Positions 1-6,475 of a stretch of DNA of 9,227 bases are shown here, one piece after another (the first letter of the stretch is position 1; every line of letters starts with the position of its first letter). The position numbers and the translations under genes are program-made. The notes under the pieces are model-generated. The model was not told the origin of the DNA. It ran no database searches and saw only the letters and a program-made list of their open reading frames with translations. The DNA comes from an uncultured Magnetococcales bacterium. Lineage in GTDB: Bacteria > Pseudomonadota > Magnetococcia > Magnetococcales > Magnetaquicoccaceae. The stretch lies in the NCBI GenBank assembly GCA_903913345.1, contig CAIWLA010000702.1, positions 1 through 9,227 of the forward strand, in the 5' to 3' direction.

Positions 1-149
1 CACAACGCTTTCCATGCCCAACGATCCACCCGAAAGATGTTTACGTCAGACGTTTGTACCAGAGTCGGTCGGCGATGTCCAGACGAAAACAGTACCTCCA
101 TGATTCTGCATCGTTTCCTGCCTGGAACAAATTCACCCTGCACTTTAAA

Positions 150-178
150 TTGACAACAGGTTGGTTTAAGGATAGAAT
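150..178 (+). promoter_or_regulatory. Sigma-70-type promoter of the mamD-like gene
   Basis: The -35 box TTGACA (150-155) is a perfect consensus match, the spacer is exactly 17 bp, and the -10 box TAGAAT (173-178) matches TATAAT at five of six positions. Transcription would start near 185, giving an untranslated leader of about 90 nt before the ATG at 275. This implies housekeeping, probably constitutive, expression, although a leader that long leaves room for post-transcriptional control. It also argues against an in-frame ATG at 188, which would lie almost on the transcription start and has no ribosome binding site. Confidence 0.8.
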
Positions 179-261
179 CCCCCCAAAATGGTCGACATGT
201 CTTTTTCGGCGGGGCCGGTTTTGCGGTGCCGATTTAAACCATCCTTTTATCCACAATCAGC

Positions 262-267
262 GGGAGG
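262..267 (+). promoter_or_regulatory. Ribosome binding site fixing the mamD-like start
   Basis: GGGAGG lies 7 nt before the ATG at 275 and is a strong Shine-Dalgarno match. The in-frame ATG at 188 has nothing comparable, so 275 is taken as the start. Confidence 0.75.
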
Positions 268-274
268 CATTGCC

Positions 275-871
275 ATGGCAGTACCAACAACGGCGGGGGC
301 CGCCACCAAGGCCGGGGCTTTGGGGCAGGAGATCATTCTGAAGGAAGCGGAGTGGACGTTGCCAAAGGCGGCGAAGTTGGCGACGGTCAAGGGGACGGCC
401 GCTCCGGGAGCCATGGCCGTCAAGGGGACGATGGCCAAGGGCGCGGTGGTCCAGGCCGCTGCGGTGCAAAATGGGGTTCAGGCCACCATGGGGGTGATTC
501 CTCCTGGTTTGGAATGGGAATTGCCTGAGGTGGCCAAGGCGGGTGTGGCCAAGGGGGCGGTAGCCAAGGGGGTTGTGGCCAAGGGAACGGCCAAAGGGGC
601 GGGCGTTGCCTTGCAGGGGGGGGCGGCCAACGGCGCGGCGGTGGCGGGTCAGACCAACGCCCTGGCTGCCTCGACCGGTGTGGCCACGGCGGCCAAGGCG
701 GGGAGCGGCACCATCTGGAGCGGCACCGGCCTGAATCTGGGCTGGGGATTGGGCCTGGGGGCCTGGGGGCCGGTCATTCTCGTGGGCGTCGTCACCGCCG
801 TCGGTGTCGGTGTCTATGGTTACCTGAAGAAGCGGTCCTCCGGGGGTGAACTGGAAGAGGCCACCCTGTAG
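275..871 (+). CDS. mamD: MamD/Mms6-family magnetosome membrane protein
   Basis: This 198-residue protein is rich in Ala, Gly, Lys and Val. Residues 144-164 (GTIWSGTGLNLGWGLGLGAWG) closely match the Gly-Leu repeat region of Mms6 and MamD/Mms7, tightly magnetite-bound proteins of the magnetosome membrane that control crystal growth. A single membrane helix (about 165-184) follows, then KKR and a short tail with only three Glu. Mms6 has a longer acidic, iron-binding tail, so MamD fits better. Residues 35-125 carry many short AKG/VKG repeats. Two copies of an EWxLPxxAK motif (26-34 and 80-88) suggest internal duplication. The length lies between typical Mms6 (about 130-160) and MamD (about 300), so it could be a shortened MamD or a lineage-specific relative. 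Family membership is secure; the exact orthologue is not. No other magnetosome gene is recognisable in the window. Confidence 0.78.
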   Translation: MAVPTTAGAATKAGALGQEIILKEAEWTLPKAAKLATVKGTAAPGAMAVKGTMAKGAVVQAAAVQNGVQATMGVIPPGLEWELPEVAKAGVAKGAVAKGVVAKGTAKGAGVALQGGAANGAAVAGQTNALAASTGVATAAKAGSGTIWSGTGLNLGWGLGLGAWGPVILVGVVTAVGVGVYGYLKKRSSGGELEEATL

Positions 872-895
872 ACCTTTCCGCTCCACCGACTTCGC

Positions 896-926
896 CCTTT
901 CCCTCTTGCGCGGGAAGAGGGAAAGG
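896..926 (+). terminator. 12-bp perfect hairpin after the mamD-like gene
   Basis: The arms CCTTTCCCTCTT (896-907) and AAGAGGGAAAGG (915-926) are exactly complementary around a 7-nt loop (GCGCGGG). The hairpin starts 24 nt after the mamD-like stop. No T-run follows on either strand; the downstream bases are ACAATATTATCC. It could be an imperfect terminator, a processing site, or a 3' stabiliser that lowers expression of the next gene relative to mamD. Confidence 0.5.
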
Positions 927-1010
927 ACAATATTATCCTTTGAAAAAAACCGCCAAGGGTGCCATACTGCCAGCGGTGGTGGTTACTTTTTTGCGTGGGA
1001 GGGCAGTAGC

Positions 1011-1595
1011 ATGAGTGAATCGGAGAGCGACACCCCTTTTTCCCCGGATGATCAACTGGCCCCTCTTTTGTTGTCGGCGGGCGATTCAGAGCCGATGGAG
1101 GCCAGTGCCGTGCAGTGTCTGGAGAGTGTCGAGTCCATTATTCCACCGCGCATGACGGAGCAGCCCGCTGTACCCGCAGACGATGAAGCGGCCATGGCCC
1201 GGAGCGTGACGGTCCCGATCGTCCCCCTGGGCACCGGGATTGCCGACCTCTTGACGGAGGCGGTCGAACGGGTGGTCCAGGTTTCGGCTGCCGGTTTTGC
1301 CGCGTTGCCCATGCCAAAAACCGCCCGGAAAGGCTCCGGGACGGCCCCGGCGCAAGAAGAGTCTGCTCCTTCGACCTCTGCCCTGCGCCAAGGGGTGACG
1401 GAGGGGGTGCAGGAGGTGGTGGCTGGCGTTGGGGAGTGGGTTCAGCACAGTGCCCGGATCATGGCGGGTTTGGCAGACTGTCTGCGGGAGAGTGTGGGTT
1501 GCATGGGCAAAGTGATTCGGGATCCCACCCAGGGGCCTTGCCGCACCGCGCCGCCCCAGCCCAAGGCCACCCGGACGGCACCCGTACACGGGTAG
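1011..1595 (+). CDS. Hypothetical soluble protein, 194 residues, next to mamD-like gene
   Basis: I do not recognise this family. The ATG at 1011 is chosen because GGGAGGG (997-1003) lies 7 nt upstream. The protein has no signal peptide and no convincing membrane helix. Residues 1-64 are acidic and Ser/Pro-rich, probably disordered. Residues 74-100 form a likely amphipathic helix, 103-124 a Pro/Ser/Ala linker, and 125-169 a second long helical segment (LRQGVTEGVQEVVAGVGEWV and onward) with Cys157 and Cys164. The tail (170-194) is basic and Pro-rich. The helices vaguely recall phasins or granule-coating proteins, but this is resemblance only. It follows the mamD-like gene after a 139-bp gap containing a hairpin, so cotranscription is possible. 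Base composition matches its neighbours. Reality as a gene is likely; function is unknown. Confidence 0.65.
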   Translation: MSESESDTPFSPDDQLAPLLLSAGDSEPMEASAVQCLESVESIIPPRMTEQPAVPADDEAAMARSVTVPIVPLGTGIADLLTEAVERVVQVSAAGFAALPMPKTARKGSGTAPAQEESAPSTSALRQGVTEGVQEVVAGVGEWVQHSARIMAGLADCLRESVGCMGKVIRDPTQGPCRTAPPQPKATRTAPVHG

Positions 1596-1626
1596 CAGGT
1601 AAACAAACCTGATTTGACAGGTTGTT
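1596..1626 (+). other. Overlapping alternative hairpins just after a stop codon
   Basis: Three segments CAGGT (1596-1600), ACCTG (1607-1611) and CAGGT (1618-1622) are spaced exactly 11 nt apart. The middle one can pair with either neighbour, each time with a 6-nt loop. The downstream pairing extends to AACCTG/CAGGTT and, past one bulged A, AAC/GTT. It begins one base after the stop of the hypothetical gene. No T-run follows directly, although an AT-rich stretch lies at 1657-1680. It may act in 3'-end formation or mRNA stability. Confidence 0.35.
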
Positions 1627-1681
1627 GAATGCTTCCCCCAGTCCCGCTCCACCCTCTTTTAAATAATTTTTTATTTATCAT

Positions 1682-1758
1682 GGGTCCAGGGGGATTATCC
1701 CCTTGGTGGGGTCCAGGGGCAGAGCCTCCGGTAGGGGTCTGGGGGCAAAGCCCCCAGC
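1682..1758. repeat. Three tandem GGGTCC-type palindromic repeats (REP-like)
   Basis: Three units begin with GGGTCC, GGGTCC and GGGTCT at 1682, 1709 and 1735, a period of 26-27 bp. Each folds on itself. Unit 1 pairs around a TTA loop (about 1686-1706). Unit 2 has an imperfect stem around AGA (1713-1731). Unit 3 is a perfect 8-bp stem CTGGGGGC/GCCCCCAG around AAA (1739-1757). The loops and some arm bases differ while the hairpins are kept, as in dispersed palindromic repeats of bacterial intergenic regions. I recall similar sequences as repeated elements in high-GC proteobacteria including Magnetococcales drafts, but copy number cannot be judged from one window. Confidence 0.7.
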
Positions 1759-1899
1759 ATTGGATCACCTTTCAAATTAGCATGGTTGCCTCACGAGTGT
1801 TGGCCGGGAGGTCGCATCCGAAGAGCCTGTTGGACTGTTATTGGGTAACCACTTAATTATTGTTTCGGGGCCGTTTTTGCTGAAGCCTGGGAGATTCAC

Positions 1900-2700
1900 A
1901 TGGACAAGCCTGTGTCAGGGAGCCGCACGCCGCAGCAGGGGGGATTCACCCTGATTGAGATTGCCATTGTCATCATTATTATCGGGTTGATTCTGGGGGG
2001 GGTGTTGAAAGGGCAGGAGTTGATCCGCACGGCCCGTACCCACAGCGTGGCCGATCAGGGCAGTGCCGTCCGGGCGGCCATTATGGGCTTTGCCGATCGG
2101 TATCGGGCCTTGCCGGGGGATTATGACAATGCATCGGCCAACATTCCCGGCGTGGAAAGCGGGCAGGATGGCGATGGCAATGGTCGGGTCGGTTATAACG
2201 ACAGCAAAACGCCGGGCAAGCCGGATGAGGCCAATCGACTGCTGGAACCCAGTCTGGCGTGGCTCCATTTGGCCAAGGCCGGGTTCATCTCCGGGGCGTT
2301 TGATGGCAAGCCGTTGCGCCCAGGAGATTTGAGTGGCTGGGGTTGTCCACCGGAGAGCTGTATGATGAATGCCTTCAATGCCCCGATGTTTTTCATTTAT
2401 GCCAATGAGCAGACGGGGGTTACCTGGGCATCGGACACGGCGCGCAGCAACCAGTTGTGGGTGGGGAAAAACATTCCGGTGGAACTGATTGCCGAACTGG
2501 ACCGCAAAATGGATGATGGCAACCCCTCCACTGGCCATTTCCGGGCGGGGGATGGTTTTGTCGAAGGGGCACCCGCCCTGGTGGGCACGGTCTGTGCGAC
2601 CGGCGGCAAACTGCCCACCAAGGATCATCCAGAGGGTTCACCCTTCCAGTGGGACATCAAAGGTCAGGCGATTGATTGCGGGGCGGTGTTGCTGTTTTGA
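1900..2700 (+). CDS. Type IV prepilin / pseudopilin-like protein
   Basis: This 266-residue protein has a class III leader: a 15-residue hydrophilic stretch ending Gly14-Gly15, then FTLIE with Glu20 at position +5 of the mature protein. That is the signature for cleavage and N-methylation by PilD-type prepilin peptidase. Residues 16-35 are the hydrophobic stem helix and 36-70 its continuation. The RALPGDYDNA stretch (69-78) is typical of a large family of proteobacterial prepilin-like proteins. Residues 90-101 (DGDGNGRVGYND) have the spacing of an EF-hand-like calcium loop. Four cysteines (149, 154, 232, 260) could form disulfides in the globular head. GGGAG (1889-1893) supports the ATG. It is a solitary gene here, so whether it serves type IV pili, type II secretion or a minor-pilin role cannot be settled. 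Confidence 0.85.
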   Translation: MDKPVSGSRTPQQGGFTLIEIAIVIIIIGLILGGVLKGQELIRTARTHSVADQGSAVRAAIMGFADRYRALPGDYDNASANIPGVESGQDGDGNGRVGYNDSKTPGKPDEANRLLEPSLAWLHLAKAGFISGAFDGKPLRPGDLSGWGCPPESCMMNAFNAPMFFIYANEQTGVTWASDTARSNQLWVGKNIPVELIAELDRKMDDGNPSTGHFRAGDGFVEGAPALVGTVCATGGKLPTKDHPEGSPFQWDIKGQAIDCGAVLLF

Positions 2701-2705
2701 GTGTT

Positions 2706-2729
2706 GGGTGTGTTCCACCTTATTTTTTT
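2706..2729 (+). terminator. Weak terminator-like hairpin with T-run after pilin-like gene
   Basis: GGTG (2707-2710) pairs with CACC (2716-2719) around a 5-nt loop, with a possible extra G-T pair, and a run of seven T follows at 2723-2729. The stem is short for an intrinsic terminator, but the position just after the pilin-like stop, in a convergent gap, is right. I see no matching terminator for the minus-strand train. Confidence 0.35.
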
Positions 2730-2764
2730 CAGGCCGATCATCGATTTCTCGGAACTCTTCTCCC

Positions 2765-4027
2765 TCACGGCGTATCAGACGGGGGGGCAATAAAATAGAG
2801 TTGGGAGTTGGCCTGTTTCATGACGCCCGCTCGGTGTTCGACGCCTTCCCCAAATCCCACAAAGAGATCCACCCGTCCCGCTCCCCGGATGGCCCCGCCG
2901 GTATCCTGGTTGACCACCCAACGTACATCGGGTCGCCAACCCGTCACCGTCTTGCCATCCTCGGCAAAAATCGGGGTCGTGGTGGACAGGATGGCGGGTG
3001 CCCCCCTGGGAAACAACCGATGGTCCGTGGCAATCGAACGATCAGGGGTCAACGAGACGTTGATATTGCCAACGGGATCTCCCTGCAATTCATGGAAAAA
3101 GACATACGAGGGATTGGCAAAAAAGAGTCGCTGATTCTCCTCGGGATGATCCAGCAACCACTGGCGCAGACGCGGCATGGTCATCTCTTCCCTGGGAATT
3201 TTTCCTTCATCGATCAAAATTTTGCCGATGGCCACATAGGAACGACCGTTGGCACTGTCATAGCCCAGCCGTACCATTTGGCCGTTTTCCATCAAGACCC
3301 GTCCCGAACCCTGGATGTGCAAAAAAAAGGCATCGATCGCACTGTCCACCCAGAGCAATTCCAACCCCCGATTGGCCAGCCTGCCCGGCTGTTTGGGGGA
3401 AAAAAATGGGCCATCTATCTGTTTTCGGTCGTAGTAAGGCACCGATTTGCCCTTCTCCTGATGGTAAAACGAACGATGACCATCGGCCCCGATTGGGGAT
3501 TCCATGAGATCAGGGGGGCGGCGATAAATGGGATAATAATACCGTTTGGACCGTTTGAACGAGCCGTGCAGAAGCGGTTCATAATAGGCGGTGACCAGGA
3601 CATCCCCCTCGGTGTTGCCCACCGAACGAAACAGGCCAAACCGCTGGTGCAGCAACGAATGCAACCGCTCCCAATCCTCGCCCCGTGCCAGATCGGCCAA
3701 CTCGGTGCAGGCCTCGGCCATCGCCTTGGCGGAGACCGACGAGGGACCAAAATGGAATATCTGCCGAGGGGGCAGGCGGCGATAGTAGAGGGCACTTCGG
3801 TCCAGTGCCTCGGCCCACGAACGGGTTGCCCGATCCTGAAACAGGGCGGGCGGGGCCTCGGACCAGGGGACGGCCTCCAGGCTGGTCGTGGCGGTCACCT
3901 CGCCAACCCGAAGCCGTTTTTCCTTTTTCTCTGCCGTGATCTCTTGCATGGGTCGGCCCTGACAGCCAGCCAGCAGGGAGACAATCAGCAACAACACCAG
4001 AAGGGGCAGAAAAGGGTGCCCTTTCAT
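2765..4027 (-). CDS. mltA: Membrane-bound lytic murein transglycosylase A (lipoprotein)
   Basis: MltA cleaves the MurNAc-GlcNAc bond of peptidoglycan, forming 1,6-anhydromuramyl ends, and acts from the outer membrane inner face. The 420-residue protein starts with a lipoprotein signal ending in lipobox LLAG-Cys22. The MltA barrel domain spans about 130-345, with TAYYEP (146-151), FFLHIQGSGRV (234-244) and GYDSANGRSYVAIGK (255-269). The C-terminal 3D domain (about 345-412) holds the conserved aspartates Asp375 (QDTGGAI) and Asp387 (RVDLFVG). Asp387 aligns by motif with the catalytic Asp308 of E. coli MltA. The ATG at 4027 is chosen because it gives the signal peptide; an in-frame GTG at 4129 would bury it and overlap the upstream gene. 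The ribosome binding site is weak. It lies 76 bp after the Tim44-like gene, a pairing also known from alphaproteobacteria. Confidence 0.95.
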   Translation of the reverse strand: MKGHPFLPLLVLLLIVSLLAGCQGRPMQEITAEKKEKRLRVGEVTATTSLEAVPWSEAPPALFQDRATRSWAEALDRSALYYRRLPPRQIFHFGPSSVSAKAMAEACTELADLARGEDWERLHSLLHQRFGLFRSVGNTEGDVLVTAYYEPLLHGSFKRSKRYYYPIYRRPPDLMESPIGADGHRSFYHQEKGKSVPYYDRKQIDGPFFSPKQPGRLANRGLELLWVDSAIDAFFLHIQGSGRVLMENGQMVRLGYDSANGRSYVAIGKILIDEGKIPREEMTMPRLRQWLLDHPEENQRLFFANPSYVFFHELQGDPVGNINVSLTPDRSIATDHRLFPRGAPAILSTTTPIFAEDGKTVTGWRPDVRWVVNQDTGGAIRGAGRVDLFVGFGEGVEHRAGVMKQANSQLYFIAPPSDTP

Positions 4028-4103
4028 GTCACGATAAACCGCCTCAAGGGAAAAACGGGTCGGGGGGAGGAGGAGGGGGGAATGCCCCCATTGATCCAAC
4101 GCC

Positions 4104-5174
4104 TCAGACCACACTTTTTGCCACCTCACCGGGTTGTTGAATGGCCGACAGAAACCAGGCCGGCTCGCGGCTGCCTACCGGACGGGTAAAGGTCCAATAT
4201 TCCTCCACGCGCGAACTGACATTGGGATTGCCCTCCAGCACATTGCCTTGGACATCGGTGGTATAATCCACCATGTCCACCAGAAAATGGACGGTAATCC
4301 AGTCATCACCTGTCTCTTGCCACGCCTCGGAAATGTCCACCTGCTCAAAGTGGATCTTTTCGATAATATCGCGTTTCCCTTCCGCTTTTCGTCCGAGAGC
4401 CTGGGCCTGTATCAGGGTCCACATCCGTTCGGTGAGCAGGGGGCGCAGACGATCCACGCTCCAGTCGCTCCAGGCCCCCTGAATGTGCTGAAAGGCCAAT
4501 TTCGCCCCCTCCAGGAAGCGATTTTCATCAAAACTGGGATCCATGCGGGCAATGGTGGCCAATCCCTGGGCAATCTCGTCTGCGGCCATGCCGGAGAGGG
4601 TGTTGGGTGAGGTGTCGAAGGCTGTCCGACCGAACACCGGTTCGGGCATGGCCTCGCGGGGGGTGTTGTCGTACATGCCCATCGGGGCCAGCTCTTTCTC
4701 TTTTTGTTGTCTGAACCAGCGCAGGGCAAACCAGATCAGGCCACCGATCAGCAGGATTTCCAACAGACCGATGCCGCTGCCGCCCACGCCGCCCGCCGCG
4801 TGGCCCATGGCATATTCGCCGCCACCGCCGCCGTGGCCACCAAACAGGGCCGCACCCAACAGACCGCCGAGGGCAAAACCGCCGATACCGCTCATCAGTC
4901 CCGAACTCATGCCGGAAGGAGCCGGCATGGCCGGAGGCGTATGGGGTATGGACGGTGCGGCCGGAACGGGCGAGGGGGTACTCTGGCGCATGGGACTGCT
5001 GCCGGTTGGAGCGGGCACGGATTGCCGGGGGGTGGAAAAGCTGCGCGAACCCCGACTGCCAACGGAACTGCCTCCACCCACACGGGCGGCATCGGCCTCA
5101 TCCGGCCAGAAGGTGGTCACGGTCAATCCTATCGCGAGAAGGGTGGCAAAGAGGGCAGATACTGTCCTGTTCAT
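4104..5174 (-). CDS. Tim44-like domain protein with signal peptide and membrane helix
   Basis: This is a 356-residue bacterial Tim44-like protein. An N-terminal signal or anchor (1-29, ending ADA) is followed by a Gly/Ser/Pro-rich low-complexity stretch (31-95). Next come a Gly-rich hydrophobic segment (91-113) and a membrane helix (about 134-152) followed by RWFRQQKEKE. The Tim44 fold fills about 195-348, with the typical FLEGAKLAFQHIQGAWSDWS stretch (220-239) and a beta-rich end (EQVDISEAW, DDWITVHFLVDMVDY, VEEYWTFTRP). Mitochondrial Tim44 tethers Hsp70 to the import channel; the bacterial role is poorly known, probably membrane association or lipid/protein binding. AAGGTG lies 5 nt before the ATG. 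Its start overlaps the glcF stop as ATGA, so translation is probably coupled. Confidence 0.85.
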   Translation of the reverse strand: MNRTVSALFATLLAIGLTVTTFWPDEADAARVGGGSSVGSRGSRSFSTPRQSVPAPTGSSPMRQSTPSPVPAAPSIPHTPPAMPAPSGMSSGLMSGIGGFALGGLLGAALFGGHGGGGGEYAMGHAAGGVGGSGIGLLEILLIGGLIWFALRWFRQQKEKELAPMGMYDNTPREAMPEPVFGRTAFDTSPNTLSGMAADEIAQGLATIARMDPSFDENRFLEGAKLAFQHIQGAWSDWSVDRLRPLLTERMWTLIQAQALGRKAEGKRDIIEKIHFEQVDISEAWQETGDDWITVHFLVDMVDYTTDVQGNVLEGNPNVSSRVEEYWTFTRPVGSREPAWFLSAIQQPGEVAKSVV

Positions 5175-6466
5175 GGGGGCACCTTGTGAGTAGGTTGTTG
5201 CAAAGAATAGGCTGCATATAAAATTTCGGCCAGATGGCGTACCTGAACGGCAGAACCCGTTTTTTCCAGCCCGGCGGCGATATGCAGCAGACATCCGGGA
5301 TTTTCGCCCACCACCACCTCTGCGCCACAGGCGTGAATGGCGGCCAATTTTTGTTCCCTGATCTTTTGGCTGCGTACCGGATGACGCAACTGATAGTCGC
5401 CACCGGCACCACAACACCCATCAGGAACGGTTTCATCGGGTGGCCACAGTTCGTGGTAGACAACGGGCAGAGCGGTCAACAACCCTCTGGGATCTTGCAT
5501 TATGCCCAAACCATGCCGTGCTTGGCAATGGTCATGATAGGTGATGTGGCCAAAACCGGGATTTTTTGGCAAAACGGTGGGCCTTCCCACCCCTTTGACC
5601 AGAAATGGACTGAGAGGTTGCACCTTGGCGGAAAAATCCCGCGCCGCTGCGGCATACGTCGCATCATCGGCCAGGGCACGGGCATAACGGCGGGCGGTTA
5701 CGGCGCAGACGCTGCTGTCACACACCACGGCCTGGAGGGGGCCAGCGGCCAGAAAGGCATCCAGGGTGCGCCGTGCCCGATGCAGAAAGCCTTTCCGATC
5801 TCCCGCTTCCCGAAACGGCGCACCACAACAGCCAAACCCTTCCAGGAGGCAAACCTCCACGCCCCACAGGGCCAACAGTTGGGCGGCAGAAGGGGCGACC
5901 CCCGGAAAAAAAAGCCGGGCCATGCAGCCGCACAGCAAGCCGATGCGCGGCAGACCCGGCAGACCGGAGGGGGCGGGAAACGGGGGAAAAGGGGGGGCCT
6001 CCATGCGGTGACGGGGAATCAGGGCTTCCATCCGCGCCAGGGGGGGGAGCAGGCGCAACAGACGCCGACGGCGCACCACCCGCTGCACCCCGGATTTTTG
6101 ATAGAGGCGCAGCAGGGCAGCCAGATGAGCCGTCAGACGATGACTGTTGGTGACGTGGTGCAGCAGCCGATTCCATACGGTTGGCCTGGGTGGTATCAGG
6201 GTGCGCAGGAGCAGGGCCAATTTGGCCGGGCGGACCCCCGCCGGACAGGCCGTGTGACAGGCCCGACAGAGCAGACAATGGTCCAGAGCCGCCGCCGCTT
6301 CCCCGATGGTCAGTGTACCGGATTGCAACGCCAGGATGACGGATATTCGGCCACGTGGCGCATGCAACTCATTGTTTTCGACCCGATAGGTGGGACAAAC
6401 GGGCAGACAATACCCGCATTGGGTACACAACTCGGCGTTGGCAAACGGGCCAGAACCCTTCTCCAT
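5171..6466 (-). CDS. glcF: Glycolate oxidase iron-sulfur subunit (GlcF family)
   Basis: GlcF passes electrons from the flavin subunits GlcD/GlcE, which oxidise glycolate to glyoxylate, towards the quinone pool at the inner membrane. The 431-residue protein (E. coli GlcF is 407) has two ferredoxin-type 4Fe-4S motifs: Cys14-17-20-24 and Cys64-67-70-74. Two CCG (cysteine-rich) domains follow: LLCGCMARLF (177-186) with GFGCCGAPF (210-218), and HDHCQARHG (311-319) with DGCCGAGGDYQL (349-360). A Pro/Arg-rich linker (about 125-172) joins the two halves. The start is 9 bp after tolA, and its AAGGA site lies in the tolA 3' end. No glcD or glcE is present in the window, which is unusual for this gene. 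A lactate-utilisation or heterodisulfide-reductase-like CCG protein is the alternative, but the domain order is that of GlcF. Confidence 0.9.
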   Translation of the reverse strand: MEKGSGPFANAELCTQCGYCLPVCPTYRVENNELHAPRGRISVILALQSGTLTIGEAAAALDHCLLCRACHTACPAGVRPAKLALLLRTLIPPRPTVWNRLLHHVTNSHRLTAHLAALLRLYQKSGVQRVVRRRRLLRLLPPLARMEALIPRHRMEAPPFPPFPAPSGLPGLPRIGLLCGCMARLFFPGVAPSAAQLLALWGVEVCLLEGFGCCGAPFREAGDRKGFLHRARRTLDAFLAAGPLQAVVCDSSVCAVTARRYARALADDATYAAAARDFSAKVQPLSPFLVKGVGRPTVLPKNPGFGHITYHDHCQARHGLGIMQDPRGLLTALPVVYHELWPPDETVPDGCCGAGGDYQLRHPVRSQKIREQKLAAIHACGAEVVVGENPGCLLHIAAGLEKTGSAVQVRHLAEILYAAYSLQQPTHKVPP

Positions 6467-6475
6467 GGTATGCGG

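Larger units (their letters stand above)
1596..1899. other. 304-bp intergenic region before the pilin-like gene
   Basis: No supported gene lies here. It holds the alternative hairpins at its left end, an AT-rich tract (1657-1680), and the palindromic repeat array (1682-1758). Nearest the pilin-like gene is a poor promoter-like pair, TTGGAC (1830-1835) and TTAATT (1853-1858) with a 17-bp spacer. I treat that only as a weak candidate. I see no tRNA, riboswitch or insertion-sequence remnant. Confidence 0.6.

Noticed and set aside
43..53. Perfect short palindrome ACGTCAGACGT as a possible operator
   Set aside because: Only 5-bp arms, about 100 bp upstream of the promoter, with no second copy; expected by chance.
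41..341. Short open frames on both strands before the mamD-like gene
   Set aside because: They overlap the promoter and leader, have no ribosome binding site and no familiar protein features.
1708..1735. Resemblance of AGCCTCCGGTAGG to part of a cyclic-di-GMP (GEMM) riboswitch
   Set aside because: It lies in the second palindromic repeat unit; the rest of the riboswitch core, including the conserved CAGGGCAAACC-type stretch, is missing.
1629..1856. 75-codon open frame in the intergenic region
   Set aside because: Most of it is a translation of the palindromic repeat array; no ribosome binding site.
2489..4189. 566-codon plus-strand open frame opposite mltA
   Set aside because: Antisense shadow in high-GC DNA; mltA on the minus strand has full family motifs and a lipobox.
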